NCBI GenBank assembly: GCA_002697105.1
Contig: NZTS01000020.1
Span: 1-5,844, forward strand
Length of the DNA stretch: 5,844 nt
DNA from: Methanobacteriota archaeon
GTDB lineage: Archaea; Thermoplasmatota; Poseidoniia; Poseidoniales; Thalassarchaeaceae
Direction of reading: 5' to 3'
A program made the position numbers and the translations under genes. Numbering within the stretch: position 1 is the first letter of the stretch; each line of letters opens with the position of its first letter. This document shows positions 1 through 5,497 of the stretch, piece by piece. The notes under the pieces are model-generated. The model had not been told where the DNA came from. It did not search any database and worked only from the letters and a program-made list of their open reading frames with translations.

Positions 1-60
1 ACTCCTGCTAGAGAATTAATGGAAGGCTTAGCAGAGATATCCCTTGGAAGAAAGGTATGA
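1..60 (+). CDS. 3' end of an unidentified upstream gene (partial)
   Basis: Frame 1 is open from the left edge and ends at TGA (58-60), giving a 19-residue tail that ends EISLGRKV. The stop overlaps an ATG of the next gene in an ATGA arrangement, which is typical of co-transcribed, translationally coupled genes, so this is probably the last part of an upstream partner of the reductase. The tail is too short for me to recognise a family. It could be an electron donor or another lipid or quinone gene, but nothing in the 19 residues shows this. Confidence 0.6.
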   Translation, partial: TPARELMEGLAEISLGRKV

Positions 61-1163
61 TTATTATGGTTCAAGATAGTTATGATGTGATAATTATCGG
101 GGGCGGCCCCGCAGGTAGTACAGTTGCACGTTATTCTGCTGAAGGAGGTGCAAATGTATTGGTTATTGATGGCAGAGATCCTATCGGTTCTCCTCTCCAA
201 TGTGGGGAATTAGTTCCTACAAATGACGAGATGAGACGACTTTGTCCAGATGTCCCTGACATGGATGATCTGTTTCAAACTCCTGAACATGCAATATCTC
301 GGAAGTCCTCCAAAATGCACATTGTTCCTCCTTCTGGAAAACCTCTGGAGTTTAATTTCGATGGCTTAGTTCTGAATCGAGTTGCCCATGACGAAGCTCT
401 TGTTGAGATGGCAAAACAATGTGGGGCAGAATTTCTTGTTGATGAATATGTGGAATCAGTGGTAGAAAATTCTGTTAAACTTAGAAGTGGTAAATCGATT
501 AAAGGAAAAATAATTGTGGGTGCTGCAGGACATAGTGATCCTGTAAGAAGAGATTATTGGAAAGAAAAATCTCTGAAAATACCTGTCAAATTTGTTCTAA
601 TGGAAGGAGATTATGGGGATGCTGTTGAATTACACTTTGGTTCGATGGCTCCCGGAGGTTATGCTTGGATGTTCCCAAAATCAAGTGGTGCGAATATTGG
701 TCTAGGCATTCAGAAGAGTTTTTCGAGAGGTAAATCCATGAACAAATATGCGGATGAGTTCATTTCAAAATATGATGGAGAAATATCATTCAGAGGAGCA
801 GGTTCGCTTCCTATGTCTGGAACAATAAAGAATTTCGTCAAAGGAAATTATTTGTTAGTTGGCGATTCAGCTGGCATGGTACTTCCTTCCAACGGAGCAG
901 GGATTACAATAGCGATGGTTGGTGGAAGGATAGCAGGTCAAGTAATTGCAGAACATTTGAGAGATGGAGTCCCTCTCTCTGATTACGAGAAAAGGTGGAA
1001 CAAACAGATGGGTAAAGTAATGCGCAATTCTAAGAGATCTTTCAAAATTGGGAGTATTTTGTTTAGACTTCCAGATGCTTTACTCAATATTCTCTTTAAT
1101 CCACTAACTAAGGGAATCATTTGGCGAGCAGTTACGTGTCGTCGAATGTTTTGGATAATTTGA
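57..1163 (+). CDS. Geranylgeranyl reductase family FAD-dependent oxidoreductase
   Basis: A flavoprotein of the geranylgeranyl reductase (GGR) family, 368 residues. Archaeal members reduce double bonds in the geranylgeranyl chains of ether lipids, and some act on menaquinone side chains. Visible motifs: the N-terminal Rossmann dinucleotide-binding loop GGGPAG (15-20) with the acidic end of strand 2 (VID, 36-38); the family QCGE segment (48-51) with its conserved cysteine; the substrate-cavity signature PxxYxWxFP as PGGYAWMFP (199-207); and the second FAD contact GDSAG (269-273) followed by the family glycine-rich helix. The C-terminal third is helical, as in the family, and the protein is slightly shorter than the roughly 390-400 residues common there. 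The start is uncertain. ATG at 57 overlaps the upstream stop, but the best ribosome-binding match (AAAGGT, 51-56) lies directly against it and about 9 bases from the ATG at 66 (Met4), so the protein may begin MVQDSYD. The family is clear; the exact substrate cannot be read from sequence. Confidence 0.93.
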   Translation: MIIMVQDSYDVIIIGGGPAGSTVARYSAEGGANVLVIDGRDPIGSPLQCGELVPTNDEMRRLCPDVPDMDDLFQTPEHAISRKSSKMHIVPPSGKPLEFNFDGLVLNRVAHDEALVEMAKQCGAEFLVDEYVESVVENSVKLRSGKSIKGKIIVGAAGHSDPVRRDYWKEKSLKIPVKFVLMEGDYGDAVELHFGSMAPGGYAWMFPKSSGANIGLGIQKSFSRGKSMNKYADEFISKYDGEISFRGAGSLPMSGTIKNFVKGNYLLVGDSAGMVLPSNGAGITIAMVGGRIAGQVIAEHLRDGVPLSDYEKRWNKQMGKVMRNSKRSFKIGSILFRLPDALLNILFNPLTKGIIWRAVTCRRMFWII

Positions 1164-1170
1164 TGCTTGT

Positions 1171-1878
1171 TTATTTCGTACCTTCCCAGATTGTGGCCAT
1201 ACCCGGGAAAATAAGTTTTGATTTGACGTTTTCGAATCCAGTTTCTTTCATCATTTTCTCGTAATGTTTCGTGGTACCAAAGTGAACGTATGTTTTTGTC
1301 AACCATTTCCAAGGATGCTCTTTCTGTTTACAAATTATTCTTGCATAGGAACCAACCCATACTCTCATGTAAAGATAGCCGAGCAAGCCATGTATTCTGT
1401 TTATTTTTGCAGGGTCTACAATGACTATTTTTCCACCTGGCTTTAGTACTCGTAGTACTTCTGACAGTCCTTTGGGTTTGTCATACCAGTCCCTAAATGA
1501 GAACAAGGTACAAACCGCATCAAATGAGCAATCTTCGAACGGTAGAGATTCAGCAGTCCCTTCAACAAATGTTGCTTTTGAGTAGCCCCTAGAAAGTCGT
1601 TTTTCGTTTACTCTTGGTTCTGCAACAGATAGCATAGCAGGTATAGGGTCGAGGCATGTGAGGTCTCTTCCTTCGAGATTTTCTGCAAAAGATCCCGGCC
1701 CACACCCTATTTCCAAGATTTTTCCTTGTTCAGGTAATCTTTGTTGCACCATTTTTCTCCATCTTTGATCTTGCCCAAACGTTGCAAATCGATTGATTCG
1801 GTCGTATACGGGGATAGTCGCCTCAAGATTAGACTGGAGAGTCACCCAGTCACTCTCTCCTATCGAGGTGTGGTCCAC
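1171..1878 (-). CDS. Class I SAM-dependent methyltransferase, UbiE/MenG-like
   Basis: A 235-residue soluble methyltransferase. Motif I is ILEIGCGPGSF (54-64), the SAM-binding loop. The acidic residue after strand 2 lies in CLDP (75-78), motif II is FDAVCTLF (119-126), and motif III is VLKPGGKIVIVD (144-155). The N-terminal IPVYDRINRFATFG (22-35) followed by a WR pair resembles the YDxxNxxxSxG start of UbiE/MenG/COQ5 quinone C-methyltransferases, and SFRDW (127-131) sits where that family has its FGxRN motif, so a quinone or other prenyl-lipid substrate is plausible but not proven. The gene faces the reductase tail to tail with a 7-bp gap and diverges from the ATPase operon. The start is GTG at 1876-1878; its Shine-Dalgarno is poor (GGGGA). 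A second GTG at codon 12 (1843-1845) has AGGAG upstream at a rather long spacing of 11, so a 224-residue product is possible. Confidence 0.85.
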   Translation of the reverse strand: MDHTSIGESDWVTLQSNLEATIPVYDRINRFATFGQDQRWRKMVQQRLPEQGKILEIGCGPGSFAENLEGRDLTCLDPIPAMLSVAEPRVNEKRLSRGYSKATFVEGTAESLPFEDCSFDAVCTLFSFRDWYDKPKGLSEVLRVLKPGGKIVIVDPAKINRIHGLLGYLYMRVWVGSYARIICKQKEHPWKWLTKTYVHFGTTKHYEKMMKETGFENVKSKLIFPGMATIWEGTK

Positions 1879-1884
1879 ATGTTC

Positions 1885-1897
1885 CCCAGATATTGGG
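1885..1897. repeat. Inverted repeat CCCA-N5-TGGG (left copy)
   Basis: Arms CCCA (1885-1888) and TGGG (1894-1897) flank the five bases GATAT. It lies 7 bases upstream of the methyltransferase GTG start, where a bound protein could block that gene. The right half (ATTGGG) is shared with the second inverted repeat near the ATPase start. Four-base arms are short and could be chance. Confidence 0.3.
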
Positions 1898-1944
1898 TAG
1901 ATATGAGTTTTTGTTGTGACTTTCTGAAATCATTTCTCAACGGT

Positions 1945-1954
1945 CAATATGATA
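1945..1954 (+). promoter_or_regulatory. TATA-like box for the ATPase operon
   Basis: CAATATGATA is the most TATA-like stretch upstream of the TTG start of subunit H. Archaeal TATA boxes lie about 25 bases before the transcript start, which here would fall around 1975-1980 and give a short leader just containing the AGGTGA ribosome binding site. The purine-rich BRE expected just upstream is not convincing, so this is a guess by position. Confidence 0.3.
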
Positions 1955-1955
1955 A

Positions 1956-1972
1956 GCCCATCTTTATTGGGC
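1956..1972. repeat. Inverted repeat GCCCA-N7-TGGGC (right copy)
   Basis: Perfect five-base arms GCCCA (1956-1960) and TGGGC (1968-1972) enclose TCTTTAT. It lies between the TATA-like box and the ribosome binding site of subunit H, a classic place for an operator in an archaeal promoter. If transcription starts further upstream it could instead form a small hairpin in the leader RNA. It resembles the inverted repeat at 1885-1897. Confidence 0.35.
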
Positions 1973-1979
1973 GGGAGCA

Positions 1980-1985
1980 AGGTGA
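1980..1985 (+). promoter_or_regulatory. Shine-Dalgarno AGGTGA deciding the TTG start of subunit H
   Basis: AGGTGA is a perfect match to the archaeal anti-Shine-Dalgarno tail and stands 6 bases before TTG at 1992. The in-frame TGA at 1983-1985, inside this same site, rules out any earlier start, so the TTG is well supported. Confidence 0.8.
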
Positions 1986-1991
1986 TTCACT

Positions 1992-2306
1992 TTGGGAAGA
2001 GACGACATCCTTCGTGCTATCAAAGAAGCCGAGGCTTCTGCTGAAAAAACAATCCTTGATGCTAAGGAAAAAGCATCCAAAATTCTTTCTGATGCTCGCT
2101 CTGCGGCAAGTGAGTCTGTTAATGCTGGACGTCGCGAAACTGAAGCATCCGCACAAAGTAATCTTCAGTCTGCACGTGAGGCAGCCTCTGGAGAAGCAGC
2201 CAAAGTAAAGAAATCCGGTGCAAGCGCCCTAGCAGATGTACATTCAAGTGCTGAATCAAACAGAGATACAGCAATTTCGCTTGTATTAGACGCCATTCGA
2301 AATTAG
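1992..2306 (+). CDS. ahaH: A/V-type ATP synthase subunit H (peripheral stalk)
   Basis: A 104-residue, almost wholly helical protein rich in Ala, Glu, Ser and Lys without a membrane segment. This matches the length and composition of archaeal subunit H, which pairs with subunit E as a long coiled coil to form the peripheral stalk that holds the catalytic head still against the rotor. The N-terminal DDILRAIKEAEASAEKTI and the repeated A/S-rich heptads through residue 75 fit the family. It is the first gene of the operon, as in many euryarchaea, and subunit I follows after 10 bp. The start is TTG (1992-1994), supported by AGGTGA 6 bases upstream and an in-frame stop just before it; there is no ATG alternative. 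The family is low in complexity, so much of the identification rests on length and operon position. Confidence 0.88.
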   Translation: MGRDDILRAIKEAEASAEKTILDAKEKASKILSDARSAASESVNAGRRETEASAQSNLQSAREAASGEAAKVKKSGASALADVHSSAESNRDTAISLVLDAIRN

Positions 2307-2310
2307 GTGA
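2305..2310 (+). promoter_or_regulatory. Shine-Dalgarno AGGTGA for subunit I, overlapping the H stop
   Basis: AGGTGA begins inside the TAG stop codon of subunit H (2304-2306) and lies 6 bases before ATG 2317. Ribosomes ending H would therefore be placed to start I, suggesting translational coupling. It supports ATG 2317 over the in-frame ATG at 2329 (Met5). Confidence 0.8.
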
Positions 2311-2316
2311 ATTTAC

Positions 2317-4503
2317 ATGGTTGGAGAAATGACAAACCGGCCCATGGCGCGCATTATTGCCGCAGGTCTAAAGTCCAATCTTGACCATGTTATGCATAGA
2401 TTAGTATCGCTCAATGCGATCGACATTATTGACTTTGATGGAGAGGATGAAGAAGGATTAGAGTTGGGCTCTCCGCGTGAAGATCATGAAGTAATCGCAA
2501 AACAATTGACTACTTATCGCAGCGTGTTAAACTGGGTAAGTCCAGAAAGGCCGGAGGGCAAAGAATCGGAGTCTTTAGTCAGAGAATGGCTTTCCACTTC
2601 ACTTGGCGATGCTGTAGAAGATATAGCAACCAAAATAGAAAGAATCGAAGACGTAAAATCGCTGATTAACTCTTCAAAAGAGCGGATACAGTCCTTGGAA
2701 GATTTTTCTGCCTTGGGAGTCGATTTAGACCTCCTAGAAGGATATCGCTCTGCTGTCTCCCTAATTGGACGACTTTCATCAAAGAGTTCGATTAGAGTAG
2801 CCCTAAAGGAATCTGGAGTTGATGGTTTTGTTGCGGAAGCGAAAACTAATGGGGGCCGTTTATGCTTGGTAGTAGTAAGAAACGAAGATTCTGAATCAGC
2901 GTCTAAAGCTTTAGATTCTTTAGGGTTTACCGCAATCCAACCACCTTCAGGAGAAGGCCCGCCCTCGTCCGAATTATCCTCGGAGAATAAGAATCTAGAC
3001 TCTCTCTTGAAAGAGAAAAAGAGTTTAGAAAATGCTCTAGAGGAATGGGAGTCGCTCAATGGTTCACAATTTCTCTGTGGATTAGAACTTCTCGAGAGAG
3101 ATTTTGTCGAGTCTACTGCTCCAACAAAGATCGCAGTTAGTAAGAATGCATTCGTCATAGATGGATGGGTTGTTGCAGATAGAGTTGAAGAAGTTAAGAA
3201 CTCTATCGAGGCATATTGTAGTCACATAGATGTGAACACCGACGTAGCCCCGAAACATCACGGATTACATGGTCACCATGATGATACCGATTCCCCTAGT
3301 CCTCCAATCGCCTTTGGAGACCATGGCCTCTCTAAACCGATGGAATTGTTAACAGACGCTGTAGGTCGTTCTGATTACGGTAAAATTGACCCTACCGTAT
3401 TCATGCTTTTCACCTATCCATTATTTTTCGGCTTGATGTTAGGTGATATGTTGTATGGTTTGATGACACTTGGTCTGGGTGGCCTAGTGTATATGAAAAC
3501 TAAGGACTCTGGAAACGAATTAGGCATCCTCGGAGCTAAACTTCTTTCTTACATTGGAGTCTCTACCATTCTTTTCGGATACATATACGGAGAATTTGCA
3601 GGCTTTGAGATACTTCCGCACTGGCATTGTGATGCTGCTTTACATGCTGCTGGGGCCTCTTACGGTTCCAATTGTCATTGGGTATTTACTGATGGAGTTC
3701 CCTCGTGGGCATCTTCTTTGTCTGTAATGTACCCATATGGCGGAGAATTCTCTAATCATCACAATCTGTTTGAGGCGAACCTCCCCATGGGGGTTGTATT
3801 AGCATTCCCGTTCCACAGGGTAACAGGAAATCTGACAGATTTAATCCTCCTCACAATTTATTTGGGTGTTGTCCACTTGATGATAGCCTTTGTTTTAGGT
3901 GCAATAGATGAGGTCAGGCACGGACATGGGTGGTCGGGAGCCCTCTTTGGAAAGGTATCTTGGATGTTAGTTCTAGGAGGAGGCTTCTTTTTCTCATACG
4001 CTTACCTTATTCTTCAGGGAAGTCCCTCACCAGGATACGAGGCATTACTGTCAGATATTCAAATGGGAGGAGCTATTGCAGCACTAATCGGTGTGATCCT
4101 CATTATCGTCCATCTAACTCACGAAAACGTTCCTTTGCCGGTTGCACTTATTCTCGGTCCTATTGAAGCTATTGGGATGTTACCTACCACTCTTTCTTAT
4201 GTTAGACTGTTTGCTGTAGGTATCGTTGGAGTGAAGATTGCTGAAGCAGGTAATGGTTTACTATATCCAATGATAGTAGAAGGATTTTCTACAGGTGGAT
4301 CAGTTCTAGTTGCTATAGTAGCTCTGCTAGGGTGGTTTTCTGTTCAGATTTTCGCATGGGTTCTTGGGGTATTCAGCCCTAATATTCATGCAGCTAGGCT
4401 CCACTTTGTTGAGTGGATGCGTCAATTCTATACCGCGTCAGGGAGGGCTTTTGCGCCTCTCGGAGGCAGGTCCCAATTCGTGGAGGTGGATTCGGGGAAA
4501 TAA
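2317..4503 (+). CDS. atpI: A/V-type ATP synthase subunit I (membrane stator, a-subunit homologue)
   Basis: A 728-residue stator protein that carries the ion half-channels and anchors the peripheral stalks. Residues 1 to about 310 form the soluble cytoplasmic domain, with coiled-coil-like stretches near 95-130 and 225-250. A His-rich linker follows (314-321), then the membrane domain with family motifs: FMLFTYPLFFGLMLGDMLYG (362-381), FGYIYGEF (420-427), the essential channel arginine R630 in LSYVRLFAVGI, and HAARLHFVEW (691-700) near the C-terminus, which holds the second conserved arginine, R694. Hydrophobic helices are visible near 361-393, 404-428, 505-529, 545-566, 583-600, 605-645 and 662-688. 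It is longer than the roughly 650 residues usual for bacterial and archaeal members. Part of the excess is the linker and a long extracytoplasmic loop (430-500) containing HWHC and CH. The name atpI here means the A-type subunit, not the small F-type AtpI. Confidence 0.96.
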   Translation: MVGEMTNRPMARIIAAGLKSNLDHVMHRLVSLNAIDIIDFDGEDEEGLELGSPREDHEVIAKQLTTYRSVLNWVSPERPEGKESESLVREWLSTSLGDAVEDIATKIERIEDVKSLINSSKERIQSLEDFSALGVDLDLLEGYRSAVSLIGRLSSKSSIRVALKESGVDGFVAEAKTNGGRLCLVVVRNEDSESASKALDSLGFTAIQPPSGEGPPSSELSSENKNLDSLLKEKKSLENALEEWESLNGSQFLCGLELLERDFVESTAPTKIAVSKNAFVIDGWVVADRVEEVKNSIEAYCSHIDVNTDVAPKHHGLHGHHDDTDSPSPPIAFGDHGLSKPMELLTDAVGRSDYGKIDPTVFMLFTYPLFFGLMLGDMLYGLMTLGLGGLVYMKTKDSGNELGILGAKLLSYIGVSTILFGYIYGEFAGFEILPHWHCDAALHAAGASYGSNCHWVFTDGVPSWASSLSVMYPYGGEFSNHHNLFEANLPMGVVLAFPFHRVTGNLTDLILLTIYLGVVHLMIAFVLGAIDEVRHGHGWSGALFGKVSWMLVLGGGFFFSYAYLILQGSPSPGYEALLSDIQMGGAIAALIGVILIIVHLTHENVPLPVALILGPIEAIGMLPTTLSYVRLFAVGIVGVKIAEAGNGLLYPMIVEGFSTGGSVLVAIVALLGWFSVQIFAWVLGVFSPNIHAARLHFVEWMRQFYTASGRAFAPLGGRSQFVEVDSGK

Positions 4504-4512
4504 TGACATTCC

Positions 4513-4526
4513 CGCGTGTTTTCGCG
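4513..4526 (+). other. Small CGCG hairpin in the I-K gap
   Basis: CGCG (4513-4516) and CGCG (4523-4526) flank TGTTTT, forming a 4-bp stem with a 6-base loop in the 51-bp gap between subunits I and K. This gap is the longest in the operon and precedes the gene whose product is needed in the most copies. The stem could mark an RNA-processing or stability point, but it is short and has no U tract after it, so it is not a terminator. Confidence 0.25.
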
Positions 4527-4541
4527 CAGGACAACAACAAC

Positions 4542-4546
4542 GGAGG
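4542..4546 (+). promoter_or_regulatory. Shine-Dalgarno GGAGG deciding the start of subunit K
   Basis: GGAGG stands 8 bases before ATG 4555. The frame is also open upstream to a GTG at 4516, but that codon has no comparable site and would add 13 residues with an acidic EEEE run that proteolipids lack. ATG 4555 is therefore the better start. The site is one of the strongest in the operon, in line with the high copy number of K. Confidence 0.8.
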
Positions 4547-4554
4547 AAGAAGAA

Positions 4555-4872
4555 ATGAACCCAAAGATGAGAATGAAAGTATTGAGAATGATGATTGTTC
4601 TGTTAGCCATTGTTGGCATAACAGACGTAGTGGCAGCAACCGGTGCAGCGGCAGCGGAAGCGGGCGCCGGCTACGCATGGGGTATGCCCCTTGCAGCTGG
4701 AATTGCCCTCGGCCTCACTGGTATAGGCACAGGTATGAGCCAAGGCCAGATTGGCGCAGCAGCTGTTGGAATGGTTGCAGAAGATGGAGACAAGTTCGTA
4801 ACTGGTCTAATCTTCACTGCTCTACCTGAGACCATCGTATTGTTCGGTTTCCTTGCAATGTTCCTAATGTGA
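4555..4872 (+). CDS. atpK: A/V-type ATP synthase subunit K (proteolipid, rotor ring c-subunit)
   Basis: A 105-residue proteolipid that forms the ion-carrying rotor ring. After a basic start (MNPKMRMKVLR) comes a hydrophobic stretch (12-28) and an Ala-rich link (27-38) that look like a signal peptide. Then follow two hairpin helices: 43-75 with GIGTGMSQG (56-64), and 82-105 with LPET (90-93), whose E92 is the ion-binding carboxylate. The polar AEDGDKF loop (75-81) is the family turn that contacts the central shaft. The pattern, including the leader, closely recalls Thermus-type proteolipids as I remember them. Q63 and T93 lie where Na+-binding rings have ligands, but H+ enzymes can carry them too, so the coupling ion is open. 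ATG 4555 is chosen because of GGAGG 8 bases upstream. Confidence 0.95.
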   Translation: MNPKMRMKVLRMMIVLLAIVGITDVVAATGAAAAEAGAGYAWGMPLAAGIALGLTGIGTGMSQGQIGAAAVGMVAEDGDKFVTGLIFTALPETIVLFGFLAMFLM

Positions 4873-4896
4873 ACATTCGGAAGACGAACAATAAAT

Positions 4897-4908
4897 TCAC
4901 ATTTGTGA
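4897..4908. repeat. Short inverted repeat TCACA-TT-TGTGA before subunit E
   Basis: Five-base arms TCACA (4897-4901) and TGTGA (4904-4908) with two bases between them lie in the 46-bp K-E gap, and the right arm overlaps the Shine-Dalgarno of subunit E. The two-base gap is too tight for a simple RNA loop, so if real it is a DNA site. It may well be chance. Confidence 0.2.
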
Positions 4909-4910
4909 GG
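4904..4910 (+). promoter_or_regulatory. Shine-Dalgarno TGTGAGG for subunit E
   Basis: The GTGAGG core ends 8 bases before ATG 4919 and supports this start; the encoded MSLEKLAKDI beginning is typical of archaeal E subunits. Confidence 0.65.
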
Positions 4911-4918
4911 ATTGTACT

Positions 4919-5485
4919 ATGAGTTTAGAGAAACTTGCTAAGGATATTGCAGCGGAAGCCGCAAAAGAAGCTGAAGCCATTATTTCTGAAGCAAAAGCTC
5001 AAGCGGCTAATATTGCATCAGAAGCAGAGAATCAAATAGACGCACATGCGACTACTACTCTTTCGGGCTCCGATCTTGAAGCCGCTCAGATAGCAAAGGA
5101 ATCAGTAGCCAGTGCTAGACAGATGAATCAGAAAGATGTTTTAATCGCTCGAAGAGAAGAGATAGATATTACATTGGAAGCAATTCGTAGTAAGCTTGGT
5201 GATCCCAAGTTAACAAAAAGGTCTGCTTTGTTAGATTCGATGCTAAAAGAAGCAAAGTCAGAAAGTTCAGGAAAAATGACATTGTTACCTGCCTCAATTG
5301 ACAAAGTTGCTTTAGAACAGAAGTCTAGTGGTTACAAAATAGGTGACGAGATTGATGCGCTCGGCGGTTTTATCCTTGTAGCAGAAGATGAAAGCATAAG
5401 ACTGGATTACACGTTTGATAATCGCCTTGAAGAAGTCTGGACGGACTCCTTAGGTGATGTAACTAGAACATTATTTGGTGAATGA
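4919..5485 (+). CDS. atpE: A/V-type ATP synthase subunit E (peripheral stalk)
   Basis: A 188-residue peripheral-stalk subunit that pairs with H and links the catalytic head to subunit I. The N-terminal half (1 to about 95) is an Ala/Glu/Lys-rich helix without membrane segments, matching the coiled-coil arm. The C-terminal half carries the globular head with the family signature GGFILVAEDESIRLDYTF (149-166) followed by NRLEEVW (168-174), which is where E subunits bind the top of the catalytic subunits. Its length is normal for archaeal E (about 185-205). It lies 46 bp after K and 12 bp before C, in the expected order. The name follows the A-type usage and does not mean the F-type c-subunit that shares the symbol. 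Confidence 0.95.
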   Translation: MSLEKLAKDIAAEAAKEAEAIISEAKAQAANIASEAENQIDAHATTTLSGSDLEAAQIAKESVASARQMNQKDVLIARREEIDITLEAIRSKLGDPKLTKRSALLDSMLKEAKSESSGKMTLLPASIDKVALEQKSSGYKIGDEIDALGGFILVAEDESIRLDYTFDNRLEEVWTDSLGDVTRTLFGE

Positions 5486-5489
5486 GGAG
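5484..5489 (+). promoter_or_regulatory. Shine-Dalgarno GAGGAG for subunit C, overlapping the E stop
   Basis: GAGGAG begins in the TGA stop codon of subunit E (5483-5485) and ends 8 bases before ATG 5498. The overlap suggests translational coupling of E and C and supports the chosen start. Confidence 0.7.
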
Positions 5490-5497
5490 AGATTTCA

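Larger units (their letters stand above)
1879..1991. promoter_or_regulatory. Divergent promoter region between methyltransferase and ATPase operon
   Basis: These 113 bp separate two start codons on opposite strands, so promoters for both directions are expected here. It is AT-rich in the middle. The best TATA-like stretch for the ATPase operon is CAATATGATA (1945-1954), which would put a transcript start near 1975-1980, just before the ribosome binding site. I see no equally good TATA-like box for the methyltransferase direction. The region also holds two CCCA...TGGG inverted repeats listed separately. The position argues strongly for regulatory content, but no element has been proven. Confidence 0.55.

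Noticed and set aside
1161..1180. Possible oligo-T terminator after the reductase
   Set aside because: The stretch CTTGTTTATTTCG is only mildly T-rich and lies within the end of the facing gene. It is not strong enough to call.
983..1312. Minus-strand open frame of 109 codons
   Set aside because: It overlaps the ends of both the reductase and the methyltransferase, each with clear family motifs, and has no recognisable content or good ribosome binding site.
1741..2208. Plus-strand open frame of 155 codons
   Set aside because: It runs antisense to the methyltransferase N-terminus, across the promoter region and then out of frame through subunit H. It cannot coexist sensibly with these and resembles no family.
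1992..2306. Reading subunit H as a novel low-complexity coiled-coil protein
   Set aside because: Length, composition, position before subunit I and pairing with E are all those of the known A-type subunit H.
2514..3158. Open frame of 214 codons on the minus strand
   Set aside because: It lies wholly inside subunit I, opposite a well-supported coding frame, and its translation is rich in Ser/Arg/Lys with no recognisable domain. It is a shadow of the codon use of the real gene.
4516..4554. N-terminal extension of subunit K from GTG 4516
   Set aside because: It would add 13 residues (MFSRRTTTTEEEE), has no ribosome binding site and is unlike proteolipid leaders, whereas ATG 4555 has GGAGG at ideal spacing.
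4413..4829. Plus-strand open frame of 138 codons across the I-K junction
   Set aside because: It is out of frame with both subunit I and subunit K, rich in Arg, Gly and Ser, and explained by the frame-shifted reading of the GC-rich proteolipid gene.
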